64,000 nt of DNA, taken from assembly GCA_005281725.1 (NCBI GenBank), contig SSBO01000003.1, forward strand, positions 10,777,591 to 10,841,590. The letters run 5' to 3'. Of this stretch, positions 15,401 through 29,350 are shown piece by piece. Position 1 is the first letter of the stretch; every line of letters begins with the position of its first letter. A program made the translations under genes and the position numbers. The notes beneath the pieces are model-generated. The model was not told the origin of the DNA and did no database searches. It was given only the letters and a program-made list of their open reading frames with translations. The DNA comes from Wuchereria bancrofti. Taxonomy: Eukaryota; Nematoda; Chromadorea; Rhabditida; Onchocercidae.

Positions 15401-16297
15401 GATATGCAAATTCTTATACTTCAGGTTTGATGGGAATTTTAAGTTTATTTGGCCTTGATTTGGATCCAATAACGATGATTGTTGTAATAATTGCTATTGG
15501 ATTTAGTGTTGATTTTACGGCTCATACATGCTATCATTTTTATCACTATGATAATTCGCCACATATTTCCAATAAATGCAATGATTATCAGACAAGGAAA
15601 CTTACTGACATATACCTTGTCGTTGGTGAACCAATTGTTGAAGTTTGTTTAAATATTATATTTTATAATTTAGTCCCTTTTTTCTTACAAAATTAAAACA
15701 TTATTTTTTTAGAAAAGAAACAAACAATTTTAGTTAAAATGGATTTTAGAAAATTTCACTAACTTCTAGCTTTTGAACAATTTTCATTTCTCATCGAATA
15801 TTTAAATCATCTTGCTATTTTCTTTTTATTTATTTTTATTATTTTTTTTTGAAAAGTAATTTGCATTGAAATATTGAGTCCTTTTTCTCTGTACTTATTT
15901 ATTATGTTCATTTATTTTACTTTTACATATTTACTTTATTACTTCTGTTACTAATTTCACATTTATCGTGAAATATATTATAATGTAAATAAAAGTTAAT
16001 ACTTATTCAATTAATCATTCCCTTTATTAATAGAAAGTATTTGTTTTTCTTTTTCAGGGTGCTATATCGACTATTCTATGCATGTTACCAGTGTTTGTTA
16101 TTTCAACCGAATCAATCAAATCATTTGCTAAAACAATAATAACTGTAATATTATTAAGTATTTTTCATGGTATAATAATAGTACCAGCAATATTATCATT
16201 ACGTATTAGTAGAACGAATATGAATGAAGGAACCATTATGGCAACTAATCATAATACTAATGTCAAATCAGAATGTAAAAATGAAACTGTAATGTGA
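3403..16297 (+). CDS. Patched-related (PTR) family membrane protein
   Basis: Multi-pass protein of the patched-related/RND family, with a sterol-sensing domain; nematode relatives act in cuticle formation, moulting and trafficking. Exons I can place: 3403-3594, 4201-4317, 5486-5605, 6364-6507, 6843-7013, 7750-7869, 9040-9169, 9690-9859, 11671-11807, 12244-12451, 12770-12922, 13421 to about 13500, 14563-14657, 15009-15129, 15425-15642 and 16058-16297. All junctions close in frame except the one after the 13421 exon. TM1 is near residues 19-40, followed by a large ectodomain. The sterol-sensing region spans about residues 255-420 and includes GVDDAFLLIHAWQ, the RND-type acidic motif of TM4; the matching motif in the second half is GFSVDFTAHTCYHF. 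The start ATG lies 9 bases after an ATTTTAG acceptor, which could be cis- or trans-spliced. Roughly 35 residues expected before PIRSILDEYPQYNVTLFDYD were not found. The family is sure; which ptr member it is cannot be said. Confidence 0.87.
9971..9985. repeat. Left copy of probable target-site duplication
   Basis: AAGATTAGACCAATT. It recurs at 11375-11389 with one mismatch and the two copies bracket the less AT-rich LINE remnant inside the PTR intron. That position and length fit a target-site duplication made by a non-LTR retrotransposon. This is an inference from one near-identical pair in AT-rich DNA. Confidence 0.5.
9986..11374 (-). mobile_element. Decayed non-LTR (LINE) retrotransposon fragment, antisense in PTR intron
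   Basis: Minus-strand remnant of a LINE reverse transcriptase inside the intron 9860-11670 of the PTR gene. Reading down the minus strand, I see DGNPFNL (near 10890), then TRATFADSF at about 10805-10830, where the family has the catalytic YADD box. Next, in another frame, comes DIFGLEVTLMKIKVLYQP near 10740, the usual FGLxxxxxKTxVLxQP block, then STEIDNKLEKA near 10550 and RISVYRAV near 10475, the C-terminal K-x-SVYKA block. Frame changes and stops show it is dead, and the catalytic box itself is altered to FADS. No endonuclease part is visible, as expected of a 5'-truncated insertion. It is much less AT-rich than the host intron. It is antisense to the host gene and the flanking exons still join in frame, so it is presumably spliced out. 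The clade of LINE cannot be fixed by eye. Confidence 0.82.
11375..11389. repeat. Right copy of probable target-site duplication
   Basis: AAGATTAGACAAATT, matching 9971-9985 at 14 of 15 bases and lying just past the end of the LINE-like, less AT-rich sequence. Confidence 0.5.
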
Positions 16298-18714
16298 CAC
16301 AAATACTTGTTTCTCTTTTTTGCTTTATTTTAAAGATAAAATAAAAGTTAAAAAAGATGGAAAGAAAAAAACCAGTTATAATCAAGCATTTTTCCTCTCT
16401 ACTTCATTTTTTTACATAAATTATTGGGTTTAAATCTCATATTTTTTCTCGATTTCTTTTTTGGAAATAAAAAAAATCTTAAAATTTTTTTTGTTTCATT
16501 TTTTAACTGATTACAAATTTTAATTATTTTGGTGGGTAAAAATTTACAAATGATAGCATTTATTCTTGAACAACTTGTTGTAATCTGACTAATTCATAAG
16601 AAATCTAAAGCATCTTGCATCAAACATAAATATGTACTCAGCTATTGAATTTTTAAACTTTAAACATTTAATTCATATTTATAAAATACTTCTCGCATGA
16701 ATAAGAATTCATGATAAATTTATTTCGTGCTGCAATCACTTATCATTATCATTTATTTTGGATTAATTAAAAATTTCTTAAATGAAAACTACAAATTTCC
16801 TTAAAATGAATTAATTTGCATAAACAATAAATTTGCATAACAATGATTTAAAAAATGGGTTAATTTGCACAGATGAAAAAAAGTGATATTGCACATAAAC
16901 GTTATTACCAAAGGTTATCAATCATCGATACATCATATCAAACTGATCGGTGCATGTCAATTTTGCGGCAAATTAAATGACTTGAAATTTATGAGATTTG
17001 AATATTTTCAAGAGGTTATTTGTCGAGTTGATTCAGGTGTAGTGAAAAGAATTGAAGGAACGCATGATGGAAACTATGAAAAAAAGAAAATTCAAAGCAT
17101 CGTTAGCGAATCTTGGGAACATCGAGAAATACATATTCGATTCATAAAATGGATGCTTTCTTATTTCTAATTCCACTGACAAATTTCCTTTACGAATTCT
17201 TGCACATCAAATGAAATAGTGGATCTAATCATATCATATCACTGTGATATAATCATTTATTGTCAACATCGAAAACTTTAATAGACGTAGTCATCTGCAG
17301 AGAAAACGAGAGCAAACAAAAATAACGATGAATGAACTGTAATAATAAGAAAGAAATGAAGAATTAGTGTAAGTGAGCTTGCACACAATCAATAGCAGTA
17401 TTAAGTAAATCCATAGAAGTAAAAGTAAACAAAAGTATGGTAAACAATTTAAATGGAAGAGATCGTTGACATATACGAAATATTTAAGAGAGACAACGAA
17501 AAGGAAAAAAGGAAAAACCATTCTGGAAACTTAACATTTGACCTTGGGATTATTCCCCACTCACTACATCTTCGAGCATTTTTGATCATGTCAACGTCCT
17601 TAAAACTCATTGTGTTTCTTATTCTAATTTCTCGAAACTTTCATTTGAAATTTCAAATATTTCCAAATTTTCATTCCCAAAATACTTTTAACTTGCAATC
17701 AATCGATGACATAATGATGTGGATAGCACATTTAAAATGCTAGAATTGCACCAATTCAAGATTAAAAAAAACCTTTTTCTGTATGGGCCTAGTAGAGCCA
17801 AAAAATACATCCCTATTGTCGTGGACCATTTAAAACAGAATTTTTTAAACTTTGTTATAATCATATTTTATAAGTTATTATTACAATTTTTTGTAATAAT
17901 AAATTTATGAAAATCCAAAGATTTCAGATTTTTTTTCTTCCACTATGCAAATCTTTTAAACGATAACCTCCACTGATTAGTAATTTTTTTAATCAAAACT
18001 TTATTTACATCAATAAATTGATATAAACAATTAAATTTAACTTAATGATCACGGATATAATTGTTGATAGTTAAGTTGACAGAAAGAGAAAAAGAGGAAA
18101 GGGGAACGAATAAGAGAAATGTACAGATTAAAGTGACTTTGACACATTTACATGAGTAGATTTAATGATGATTAGGCTTATGGTAATAGGCAGTTTCGGT
18201 GAACAATTCATATTAATCAATAAGTTAACGAATCATTTAACCATTAATCACTGAGCTATCAATTAAGCAAGCAGCAGTCATCAATCGGCCTATCAATCAA
18301 TCAATCATTACAAAAGTAAGCAACAGTAACACTTCTTGCACAGGTAGCCAAAGCATATCCCATATTCATAAGTACGAAAGGAACAATAATGCTACCACTT
18401 ACTAGTCCTAATAAGTAACAATAATTATAGCAATAATAATAGCAGTAATTTGATAATAATAATAATAATAATAAATGAATAAATAATAGTTATTATAATA
18501 AACAATAACAATAATAAATAATAATAGTAGTAGTAATGACATTAATAATAATAAAGTTAGCATTAGTGGTAGCAGTAGTAGTAATACTACTGTAGCAGGA
18601 AATGTAATTATCGTAGTAAATTACATAGTAGTATTACTGTAGCAGTGATAATAGAAGTGGCGTAGTAGCGATTATGTAGGAGGTACTGCCGAGTGATAAA
18701 ACCATTCCGCTTAA
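16298..18714. other. 3' flanks of PTR and syd-1, low-complexity DNA
   Basis: Convergent spacer between the PTR gene and syd-1. An AATAAA at 16340-16345 is a good poly(A) signal for PTR, about 45 bases past its stop. On the minus strand an AATAAA (TTTATT on plus, 18000-18005) could end the syd-1 transcript about 710 bases after its stop. Between 18410 and 18660 there are ATAATA and GTA/GTAGCA triplet-like repeats, which would lie in the syd-1 3' UTR if that signal is used. Open frames at 16883-17170 and 17453-17743 have no recognisable domain or splice partners, and I do not call them genes. Confidence 0.6.
16340..16345 (+). terminator. Poly(A) signal AATAAA for the PTR gene
   Basis: AATAAA on the plus strand about 43 bases after the PTR stop codon, in AT-rich 3' sequence. 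Position fits a short nematode 3' UTR. Confidence 0.55.
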
Positions 18715-21700
18715 TCAACACTGAGATTCTGATACCGGATTTATGGTGCTTGTCACATCCGTACTATTGCTGGCAGAACCGGAACTGCTACTGTCGCTGC
18801 CATCTGCAAATTTCAAAAGAAAAAAGCATTAATGAAAACCATACATATAAATAAAAAGAAACATACAAAACGATATCAAACAAGTATTGCAGTAAATAAT
18901 AATGATATTAAAAACATACTTTCATTTCTTCAAAGAATTACAATCTTCATTTCCAGAAACAAAAAAATTTATTCGAAAAATTTCATACTTTTAGTTGAAA
19001 AGTTAAAGTTTAATTTAAAAGAAATCAAATGAACTAGTAAAATCATGAATAAATACATGAACTGAATAATTAAATTTACAACAAATACTGAAAAATGATA
19101 AGGATAAAGGAGAGAAGAAATGATTAGTCAGACTTACTAACTCGGCTTGGCCATATGTCAACCAGCAAGCGAAGTGTTTGAGCTGCCTGATCCGTGTCCA
19201 ACGGATTGACGACCGTTTTTGGTGGATAAATACTGCTGACCTGACCCTGAGTACTACCACTTTCCGTCGGTGCATTACAGGAACAAAAAAGCAAACAACC
19301 GAATATACCCGTCAAACGTGCGGCGGTAATACCGTTGTGTTGTTCAGAACTCATTACTAATTTTAGATGATCCATTATTTGTATCAGTGTATTCTGTAAA
19401 AAAAAAAAACAATAATAATAATTGCTACTTTTAGAATTAGTATTAATTAACCGATTGACAATTGCACAACTGCACATTCAAGATCGATAAAAGATAAATT
19501 CGAAATATACCTTATTTGGTGCAGGTAAACAATCGATAACTCTAAGCAGCAAACGGCGATTTCCCTGTGGATCATTGGGCAGTGCAACGGAGAATGCTTC
19601 TACAATCATGCTGTAAATTGAAGTGGATATCAAGGGCTCTGGTAATTCACGCAAAAAATCCTTTACCAAACATGCCAACACATTAGTATCTGGAACTGCT
19701 TCTACACTTAATCGTGCTCGTTCCACGTTTAATTCCAGCTCTTCACGTAACACACGCTTCTTCTCCAATGATCCACATACTGCAACATCTTAACTACAAA
19801 TAAATATAAGAAGCAAATTTCAATTTTAAAAAACTTACATTAGTATTCGATATTGTGTATCGACCTATGTATAAATACATTATTATGCATTCTTCATGAA
19901 TTTTTGGACTTTGAAATTTCGGATTATTTGTTAAAGAAATCCAAACATACGTATATAAAGACCGGAGTAATCGATACCACGATGTTCAATTTCCTGTAGA
20001 AGGCGGGAAAGTATCAGGGGTGTCTCTCGCCCTTCTCTTGCAACCAGTCGTTGCAAGGGTATTCCAAATAATCCGTCATACCTGCAAGAATATTTTCAGT
20101 ACATAAAAAAATATGCAAACAAGTATTTTTGATATAGAAACGGGTTATTGACATAAGTTTTCAAATTTTTAATTTAATTTCAATCGAAATGGTCATAAGT
20201 TAATAAGGAAAGAACACAAACCTGCAATTAACGATCCTTCGGAATGCTGCAGCAACATTATGAAACGCAATTTTGACAATTAGCTGACCTTTAGGTTCCA
20301 AATTCAATGCAAACATCCTATTCCCATTCAAACGATCCACCACAAATGCTTCCAGTAACTTCAGCGACCCCTTATGGCACAATTTATGCCTGAATGTTAT
20401 AATTAGTAATTAGCTTAGCTTAGCTTAGGTATCTTTCAAGTTATCAACATTCCTTTTTCTTTTTGTCTTTATTCTAAATCAGACTTTTTTAGACTTAAAT
20501 TTAACAAAACACACCTATATTGCGGATGCCAAGAGTATACGAAAAAATTAGTATGAGTAGCGTGTTGAATATCAATTTCAAACGTTTCACGCCATCGAAA
20601 TTTCTGCTCAGCTGTGGAAACACCTGTTCTTGCACGGTGTGTTTCGTTCACCTCTAACACACAGTACATCTCTTCAGTGAATGCTTTTTGCTTTTCTGGC
20701 ATTCTTAATCCTCGTCCTTCGATAATCTAAATGAAATGAAATATTTAGAAATGAAAAACGATATTAATTATATCTCATGAAATGCACAAGCAAAGATCAA
20801 TGATCGGCGGCAAATAGTGGCAATAGAAACAAAGATTGCTTGAAATTATTGGCTGTTGAAAGTAATAAATAACAGTAAAAGATTTCAATTAAACAATGAT
20901 CAGTGGATGCTAATTAATAAGTAAATGATAAGGTCAAAAAGTGTGATAATTTCATGCAACCTTAGAAGTAACGATACGGTGAGTTTGATTTGATTTGAAA
21001 TAAATACCTGTACAACAAGAATTCCAGTAAGTGAAGTAACATTTAAAGGAGTGTCAACATCGAAACCTGGTCCAGCTACTCTTAGTGGTACTCTCCTATT
21101 CATCAGTGGTGACACATGCAACCTATCTAGCAGGTCACCTCGTTCATGACCGAGCGAGAATCTATTTGCCTGAAAAAGTGGACATCTCGTCAACAAATCA
21201 ATCAAACTTTGGACAACATTACTGATGTTTTTAAATAGCAAACTTATACTTTATGGTAATGCCTGCTTACATTACAACATATAATACAGAAGCTAAATCA
21301 GATAGTATTTTAGAGAAATTAAATTTCCTGAATTTAAATGGGAAGCTAATTTAATACAACTAACAGCAGTTAACATAGCCCTGGAAGGAAGAGAAGAGCT
21401 CCGAATTGAAGCACCAGGTTTTTCACCATAGGTATGTGACCACCTTGATTGTCTTTCCTTTGGTCTAATCCCTGTATCGATAGATGCCCAATTGCGGTAT
21501 TCTTGCGCCGAAAATATATCATCAATAGTTCGACCATACTGTCCACTAACACTGCTACTGCCAAGTCGCATTCGAGCATCTGAATTAGGATGTTGATTTT
21601 GGATTTTTGTTTATTTGAAGTTCAAGTAGTTAAGATTCATCTTTAGTGGTCGACTAAGGTTAATTTAAAGAAGCTTGAGTTAATTGAAAGATTCGTTAAA

Positions 21701-24700
21701 GTTTTAGAAGTGGTGAAGTAAGATAAGCTTCAATTCAAGCAATCAATCAAGTGCAGCACCTCTGCTCATAAATTTCAAGAATAGTTTGCTTCTCAGATTA
21801 TTTCCTTCCCAACTATATCTTTTCCAGTTATATCAAGCATCTTAATCTGTCTGTTTTATAATGTAAAATTTGGCAATACCATAAAAATCAGACTTTTCGG
21901 ATCCGAAAATCTATGAATTATGAGATCCCAGGGATGAATTTGAAAGAAAAAATTGAAGCATTCGAAGTGAAATAAAAAAAAAATTAATCGATGAGATTCT
22001 TTTCGAAAACTAATGTTCTAGGAATACCAAAGTAAGATAAAACTTCAAATCAGACAGTGAATCGAGTGGGGAATATTCTCTGCTTAAAAAGCAAACAGAA
22101 ATCAGCACAAAATGTGATAAGGTATCAGTATTTCGTTGATGTCTTTTTCTTTAATTTGAATAAGCTGTCGACAGTACATACAAATTTACTTGATTCGCTT
22201 TAGGAAATTTAATAAAACTGACAATGACAAGAACAGCTTAGAATTCAATAGTCAATTTAAATTGAATAGAAATAAATTGTCTTATCCTCAAACAAACGCT
22301 AATGGATAGAAGGGAAAAGCTGAATTTAAATTAGTTATTCAATTTAGCTCGTAAATTTATTACTTCATATTTACAGCGATTATTTGCATAATCAACAATG
22401 TGAAATTCTTTCAAGTAGAACAAAATTTCGGATATTAGATAGCATAAAATAGATTAGACAAAAAATTCCGAATTTCACTGATAAAGGAAATTCAGAATTA
22501 TCAAAGCATTAAGAAAAGAATTAAGAAATGAGTGTGAAGTATGTGCGTAATGACAAATATGATAAGAATTAATAAAAGCAATGTATGATATGAATGGTTT
22601 AAGTTAAATATGGACACTTAATGAATATTTGCTTGTTTAATGTTTGAAATAAGTCTTAAATAATAGCAATATCATCTCTTAAGAAGATAGTTTTAGGAAA
22701 ACTGATAAAGCTGGAAATCAAAATAGAATGAGTGCATTGTAAAATATATTTGAAAAGAAGGAAGAGGAAGAATCTTGGAGGAAAATTTTATAGCAGAGAC
22801 AATAACTTCAATATGTGAAATTTAAGTGCTAGGAAAAGAATTTCTGAGAGCTTTTCGAGATACGGTATCAACTAGGATATATGCGGTTTTGAAGGAAGAA
22901 GAAAACACAACTCAGTGTTTCGAGAAAAGAAATGGGAAAGTGAGGGAAATGAAGATGTGAGAGTATGGTATGAAGTATTTTCGTTGTTTACTTGAGACAA
23001 TGTGAACTAAGCAAACAATGAATCAGTTCAGATTCATGAAAACATTCGAGGAAATTTTTTGTTGGAGTAAAATACAGAAATGTTAAAAATAAGTATAGAC
23101 AAACTTGCGCCATCAATGACATCGTTCCGCCATTTCACCGTCCGCGGTGCGGTACCTGAGGCAGCACGTCGACGAGGTAATGAGTTGCTTCTACTTGATG
23201 GGTCAACTGGATGCCAAGCTGACTGACCGCGAAACATATACCTCGGATCCGCAACTCCTGAGGGAGAGCAAAGGGAATGATGCATAGCATAGCCAGCTAC
23301 ATCACTGAGCGAACGTTGGTTGATAGGCAGTGGACGAGATGTACCGGGTGGCACGTGGAATTGTGAAAAACCAAGACTTCCCGGGAAAGCACCGTAGCTA
23401 GATGATGCCGGGAGGTAGTCAGGAACAGTTGATGGTCCAGGGAAAGGTGACAAAGGAGGCACGGGTCGTTGGGTCAACGATCGAGGCATTGAATAAGTAT
23501 ATGAAGGTAGCATCTGGAAAGTAACATTATGATTTAAATTATCAAAGTGCTGGATCGATGGATGGTCAAAAAAGAGCTGGAAGACTAGAAATATTTTTGG
23601 AATCTTTTTTGAAGAGATATCAAATGAGTAAGTATATCATACGTGATATAAAAATGAAATCCTAATTGATACCTGGCTGGGTAATTGAGCAGTGGTAGTG
23701 AAGCTGTCAGCACGACGTACTGAAGAAGGCAATAATTTGGGAGGTGGCACGCGACCGGTTCGTGAAACGGTCTCTTCCAGTTTTTCCGCTTGACTGTTCA
23801 AAAGACGCGACGGATGACTGATGAAATGTTGTCGTGGACTCATTGTCACCATTGAAGATACACCAGTTGCTGTTGCTGAAGATGATGATGCGGAGCACGG
23901 CTGTGAGCATCGTCTAACCATTTCCTGAATTTATCATATATTAATCAGCTAACTGATAACAAAACTTATCACTTCCTGATCCTTTATTGCTGTTAATGAT
24001 TACCATACATTAGATATAGTATGTGTACAGTATCACTTATCGCTTGTCATCATCAGCTGCACATATTTCAAATATTTGCATATAGAAATGCATAATGACA
24101 TTACACTCATTTTCATTAGTCATCTTTCTATTTCTTTAAAAATACTTATTGTATTTGTTTAAATACACTTCAGTGAAGCATAATCTAGTATTTAAGTAAT
24201 GATATTTTGTGTCCTAATTTACGGATTTTGGTGAATTCCAATTTACAGATTTTCATTTTTACGCATTGCTCATTCTCTCTATCCTTATAAAATCAATCTC
24301 TCTTCTTTAATTTTACTGTTCTGTCTCATATTTTGATTAGCAAATAATTTGTTGCTGGATTTTGCGTGGAAAATCCAATGTGGTATGTAGTAAGAATCTA
24401 AGATGGAAGTATTTTTTAGCGTTAAATTATTTTTACTTTTAGCGTTTTAATTAAAACATCCAAAATAAAGTGATCGAAAAATCGAAATTAAAAAATTAAA
24501 TGGAAAGGAAGAAATTACATTATAAATCTCAATTCACCATGTGCCGTAAAATGCAGTCTAACTAGTAGAACAACTACTAGTTAGTAAACTTTATCAAGTA
24601 AACAGAGGTGTACCACCACTGAATAACCGAAAGGCAATGCAGCAAAACACTTTCGAATGTGCCACTGTACTTTAAGGAGTATTCAAATTGAACAAGAAAG

Positions 24701-27700
24701 AGTTATAAAGAAACTATGATAAGAATACAAAGTAATAAATGAAGTTTTCATTTTAACACAAGTTTCGAATTACAATGCAGAATGGTAAGGGTTCAATGAA
24801 TTTATTAAAATTGAACTCTCATAAAAATTAACTAATGATTAAAGGTTAGTAAACTTAAGGTGACAACCACAAAGGAACGAATAAAACAGTGTCACAGACT
24901 GGAAGAAATATCAAAAGACGAAAGCTTAGTAGAAGATAACTGAAGGCTTTAGTAAGTCAGATAAAATAAATTATTGGACTGTTCTTGTCATTACTGCTTC
25001 CAACAAAGAGAAATGGAGGACTTCATGAATTGCTCATAGTAATAGCAATAACTTGCTTGATTTATAGCGGTGACAGTGGTGACACAGCAAAAAGAAAAAG
25101 TGCTTTTTCTTGAATGATCTTTTTGTTTTCAAAGAAAAAGAAAAGTTTAAGTAATTTCTTACAATTATCATTAAGCTAATCATGCAAACAGCGTAGCAAT
25201 ACTGCCGCCGTCACAATATGCAAATTAGATGCATGTATCCATGTCCTTCCTGATCAGATGGACGGATGAAGGCAGAATTCAAAAATTCATCTTTTTGCAA
25301 ATCAATATTTATCTTAAATTAGATCAACAATAACAATAATGTGCTGGTCTGTTCATTCATAAATATATCACTCACCTTTTATTATAATTAAAAATTTAGA
25401 AATCCAAAATGAGTCATCAAGGAATGCAAAGTGATTTTATTCAGACAATAACTGAGATTACAGTAATAGCTATACGACGTACCTGTTGTTGACGAGCTTT
25501 CTTTCCAAGCCATGTATTGGCAGTTGAGGTTGGATGATTCAGCAAGGTAGATGAAGGTGTATCGTCGTGTTGCTCCTGATCACTCCTCTGAAAAACGACC
25601 ACTGGTCGTGCTACCATTGATTGTGACTGTGTCAACCTCTCCCTGAAATTACTACCTACTGTTACGTAGTTGTTGTAACAGGATTAACTTACTTAAGTTT
25701 ATAGATATAGACAGTCATTCTAAATGAGCAATTTTTAGTCAGCTGTGAGCATATTACAGTTGACTGCTCTGCCAACATTGTCAACCGTGTCACAATAAGC
25801 AGAAGGAAGTGAGTGACAGAATGAGTGAGCATGGAAATTTCAAAAATTTAAAAAAATGTTCACTGAAACTGTTGTTGGGTAAGAATAACATAGGTCAATC
25901 AATATACGTCGATGGCACAACTATTTTGATTTGTTACGAGGAAGACGAGATATACCTTTTGTTTTTAATAAAGCGTATCCTAAGTAGAAGACGACGTGGA
26001 ATCGAAAGTACCAATACTACATCATCGATACTCATCGCGGATACGTCTACGTTATTAACCGATAATATTTCATCACCGGGCCGAATAATATCGCCGTATT
26101 TTTCCAACTCTGAATTCTCTCCGAAACGAGATGCAAACACACCTGATGACCTGAAATCGATCTCTTTTTTCTATGAAAAATGAAGAGTGATTTAAAAAAA
26201 TAAGAAACAGTAAAGTAAACGTTGCAGACACGTCACTTTAATTATAATAGTATGAAAATATTTCACAAACTTAAAATTCTGCAAATTCGATGCGTTAGTT
26301 TTATGATAATCAATAATTGTTACAAATAATACACGGTAGCATAGCATTACGTTTAAGAATTTACTTAGCTGCTCGCTATATCTGTAAGAGGAAATTAGCA
26401 ATTTTCGGCAATAGCAGCAAATTATTATGACATAAAATTGGTACCTGTCAGTACCGTTACCTTCCCGAAGATATAAGCCAAGACTTTGCCCTGGTTTTTT
26501 GATAATTTCTACCAACTGGACAACAATGATATCACCAGTACCAGTAGCCCCTCGTTTTTCCATTCGATATTCTGATCTAAATGATTTTCTTTTTTCGCTT
26601 CTAATTTACTGAAAAAATTATTAAATAGAAAAAATTGATCTAAATAATTGACCTATTAAGTTATATCATTAAGAACAACATATGGTCCACATGAATAATT
26701 GTTATCATATACGAATGATCTGACTTATTGATAATATCAAAGGTAAACATGGATTTAAAGAAATTGAGGTCATCCTTTAATTTGACCTTTGATAAGAGAA
26801 GTCTAAACTTATGGACGAATAAGCATATCAAAAGAAATAAAATACGATTATTCCTGTTGTTTACATATGAAATGAACTGCTAACTACTGAAACCCACTGT
26901 TTAGTAATTAGTGAACACTATTAAAATCATTTACTATGAGTGAAACTTCACTTACTTGTCGAGGATACGAGCCGAAAAGCCAGTAATACCAGATGCAGTA
27001 AGTGTGGAACTTTGTTGATCTACCTGATGAATTTTCCGGACAACTTCCTCTGGTAATGAACATCCTGAAATTACCATAATTCAATGATAAGGGAAGAAGG
27101 AAGACTGTGGCTAAACAAACAGTTATGTTTCCATTATTGAAAAGCTCACAAGAAGCCAAAACTAATGTTTTATTATTAGCAAAAAAATTAAATCTTCATA
27201 TTTTTTAACTTTATCTGATTAAAAAACATTCCGAACATTGATAAAAAGACTAACATTATCACTAAAATTACCAAACAAATATCACTTTCAATATTTGTTA
27301 TGAATAACAACACTGTGAGGAAATTATTTAATAACCTTTGTTCATGAATTTCTCTAAGAAGGGTGAAAACTTTAGTCAATTCTATTTTTTAATCGAGGCG
27401 ATTTTTTTCTTTTTTCGAATTAATTTTAAAATTGTGAAATGAGAAGATAGTCAATAGAACAGATGATACCTCGAACCAATCGGTATGAATAATATACAAG
27501 ATGAAAAGAGCTCCCGGGGGATTATTAGTTATCCTTTTTCTGCCATATTTGTAGCATGTTTTCACTTCATTCTCTTCAATTTTTAATTTTCAACTTTCTT
27601 CAGATAAAAATAAAAGTCGAAATCTTTTCTTAACGGGAAATAAAAGTTTTTAGCAAAATATATTAGTAATTAAAATGAGTCTTGATACATTCGCATGATT

Positions 27701-29319
27701 GAAAAGCTTATGAAACTTAAAAAAGTTCATGAATTAACATCCTACTAATTGCTTAATGAAAATAATAACAATAATAATAATAGTTAATAATCAATGATAA
27801 AAATAATTAATAATTGCAATGCTGATAACTGATAATTATTGATAAAAAATTGATAATTAATAATAATTAATAATAATAGTAATAATAATAATGATAATAA
27901 TGACAATAACAGCATAAATAATAATGGTATAATCAGAATCATAATTAAGAAGTAGAATATGCAAATTTTCTTCTTTACCCTTTTTCCTTCCGACATTATC
28001 ATGTTTAGTTCGAAGCAGCTAGATTGCTAGCAACAATCAATATTATTTCCATATTATAAGCGGAATTATCTATTTCAAATTTTCTTCTCATTGAAGACTT
28101 CAGTGAGAAGAAAAATGAAAAAATAAAGCTCAAACATTCGCTGTTTTCGTAATTTTTATACTTCAAATACGAATGAGTCAAATTATTTATCAGTATCTAT
28201 CAGTGTACTATCACCATATGACGCATATGTTGCACACAAAATTAATTTAAGCAAAGTTGCAAATTAATTAGTTCTAAATTTTGAATCCTTTTACTTCCAA
28301 ATTACGTGATCGAAGCAAAGGCAAAATTTAATCTTTGGAATTATTTCGTAAGTTTCAGCCTTTTTAATTATTTACAGAATAAATTATGAACTATGAATAC
28401 AATGCGTCATTATATGTAGCTTTAAGCCGAATTATGTCAGAGATTTTTCTGGAAATCGAATTTTATGATTCTCATTTGATGCGTTAGTTAGATTATAAGT
28501 GCATGGAATATTTTAGAAAAGATTGGAAATTTGATTAAAAATAATAAAATGATTATGTAATATAAATAAACGAAGTTTGAGAAGTAATAAGATGATGATC
28601 AGATGATCAACAGACAAGCAAATATGTAAATAAATTTAAAAAAAAAAAAAAAAAAAAACGAAGAAAAGGGAAAATAGCTTATCGACAGTCCATCAATGAA
28701 GATGAAAATGTAAAATTAAAGATCATTTCTACTACGTTTAATTTATATCATTCAAAATGCCTCTTGATATTATAAGGTAGAAATAAACAAATGAATTAAT
28801 TAGTAAATTAGATGAATAATAACGAATAAGATATGAACAAGAAGAAATTCATGAACAAGAAGAAATTCGAGTTTTATCGAAGGATAATAAAAATTCAAGT
28901 AAAGGAAGTGATGAAATAAGTAGGTGGGAAATTAAATATGAAAATATTTCAAATGAAAAAGTAATGAAATAAAATAGAGAGAATGTGTAATTAAATGGCG
29001 CATCAGCCAGAGTGCTACGACATTTGTGGTTATCAGTGGTTTGCAGGTCAGTGTTCAAATCAAATCACTTCAACATCACAGCCAAAAGAGGATTTGAATC
29101 AAAACCAGATTAAGTGTTGCTGCTATCAATGGAGCGAGCATAACTGCCTTATCAAATTTCTCATAAATGAATCATTAAATAAGTAAATCAAGTAGTATTA
29201 TTATAGTAAAGTAATCAATTCATAAAGTTTTTGAGCAAAATTCATTGACAAATTAAGAACATTCAATGTTTTAAGAAAGAAAAATTGGTAACAAGCAACA
29301 CCTGGTTGTTGATCGATAG

Positions 29320-29350
<31 letters not shown>

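Noticed and set aside
16883..17170. 95-residue plus-strand open frame after the PTR gene
   Set aside because: Contains a Cys pair and looks less biased than its neighbours, but there is no recognisable domain, no splice context and no supporting neighbour.
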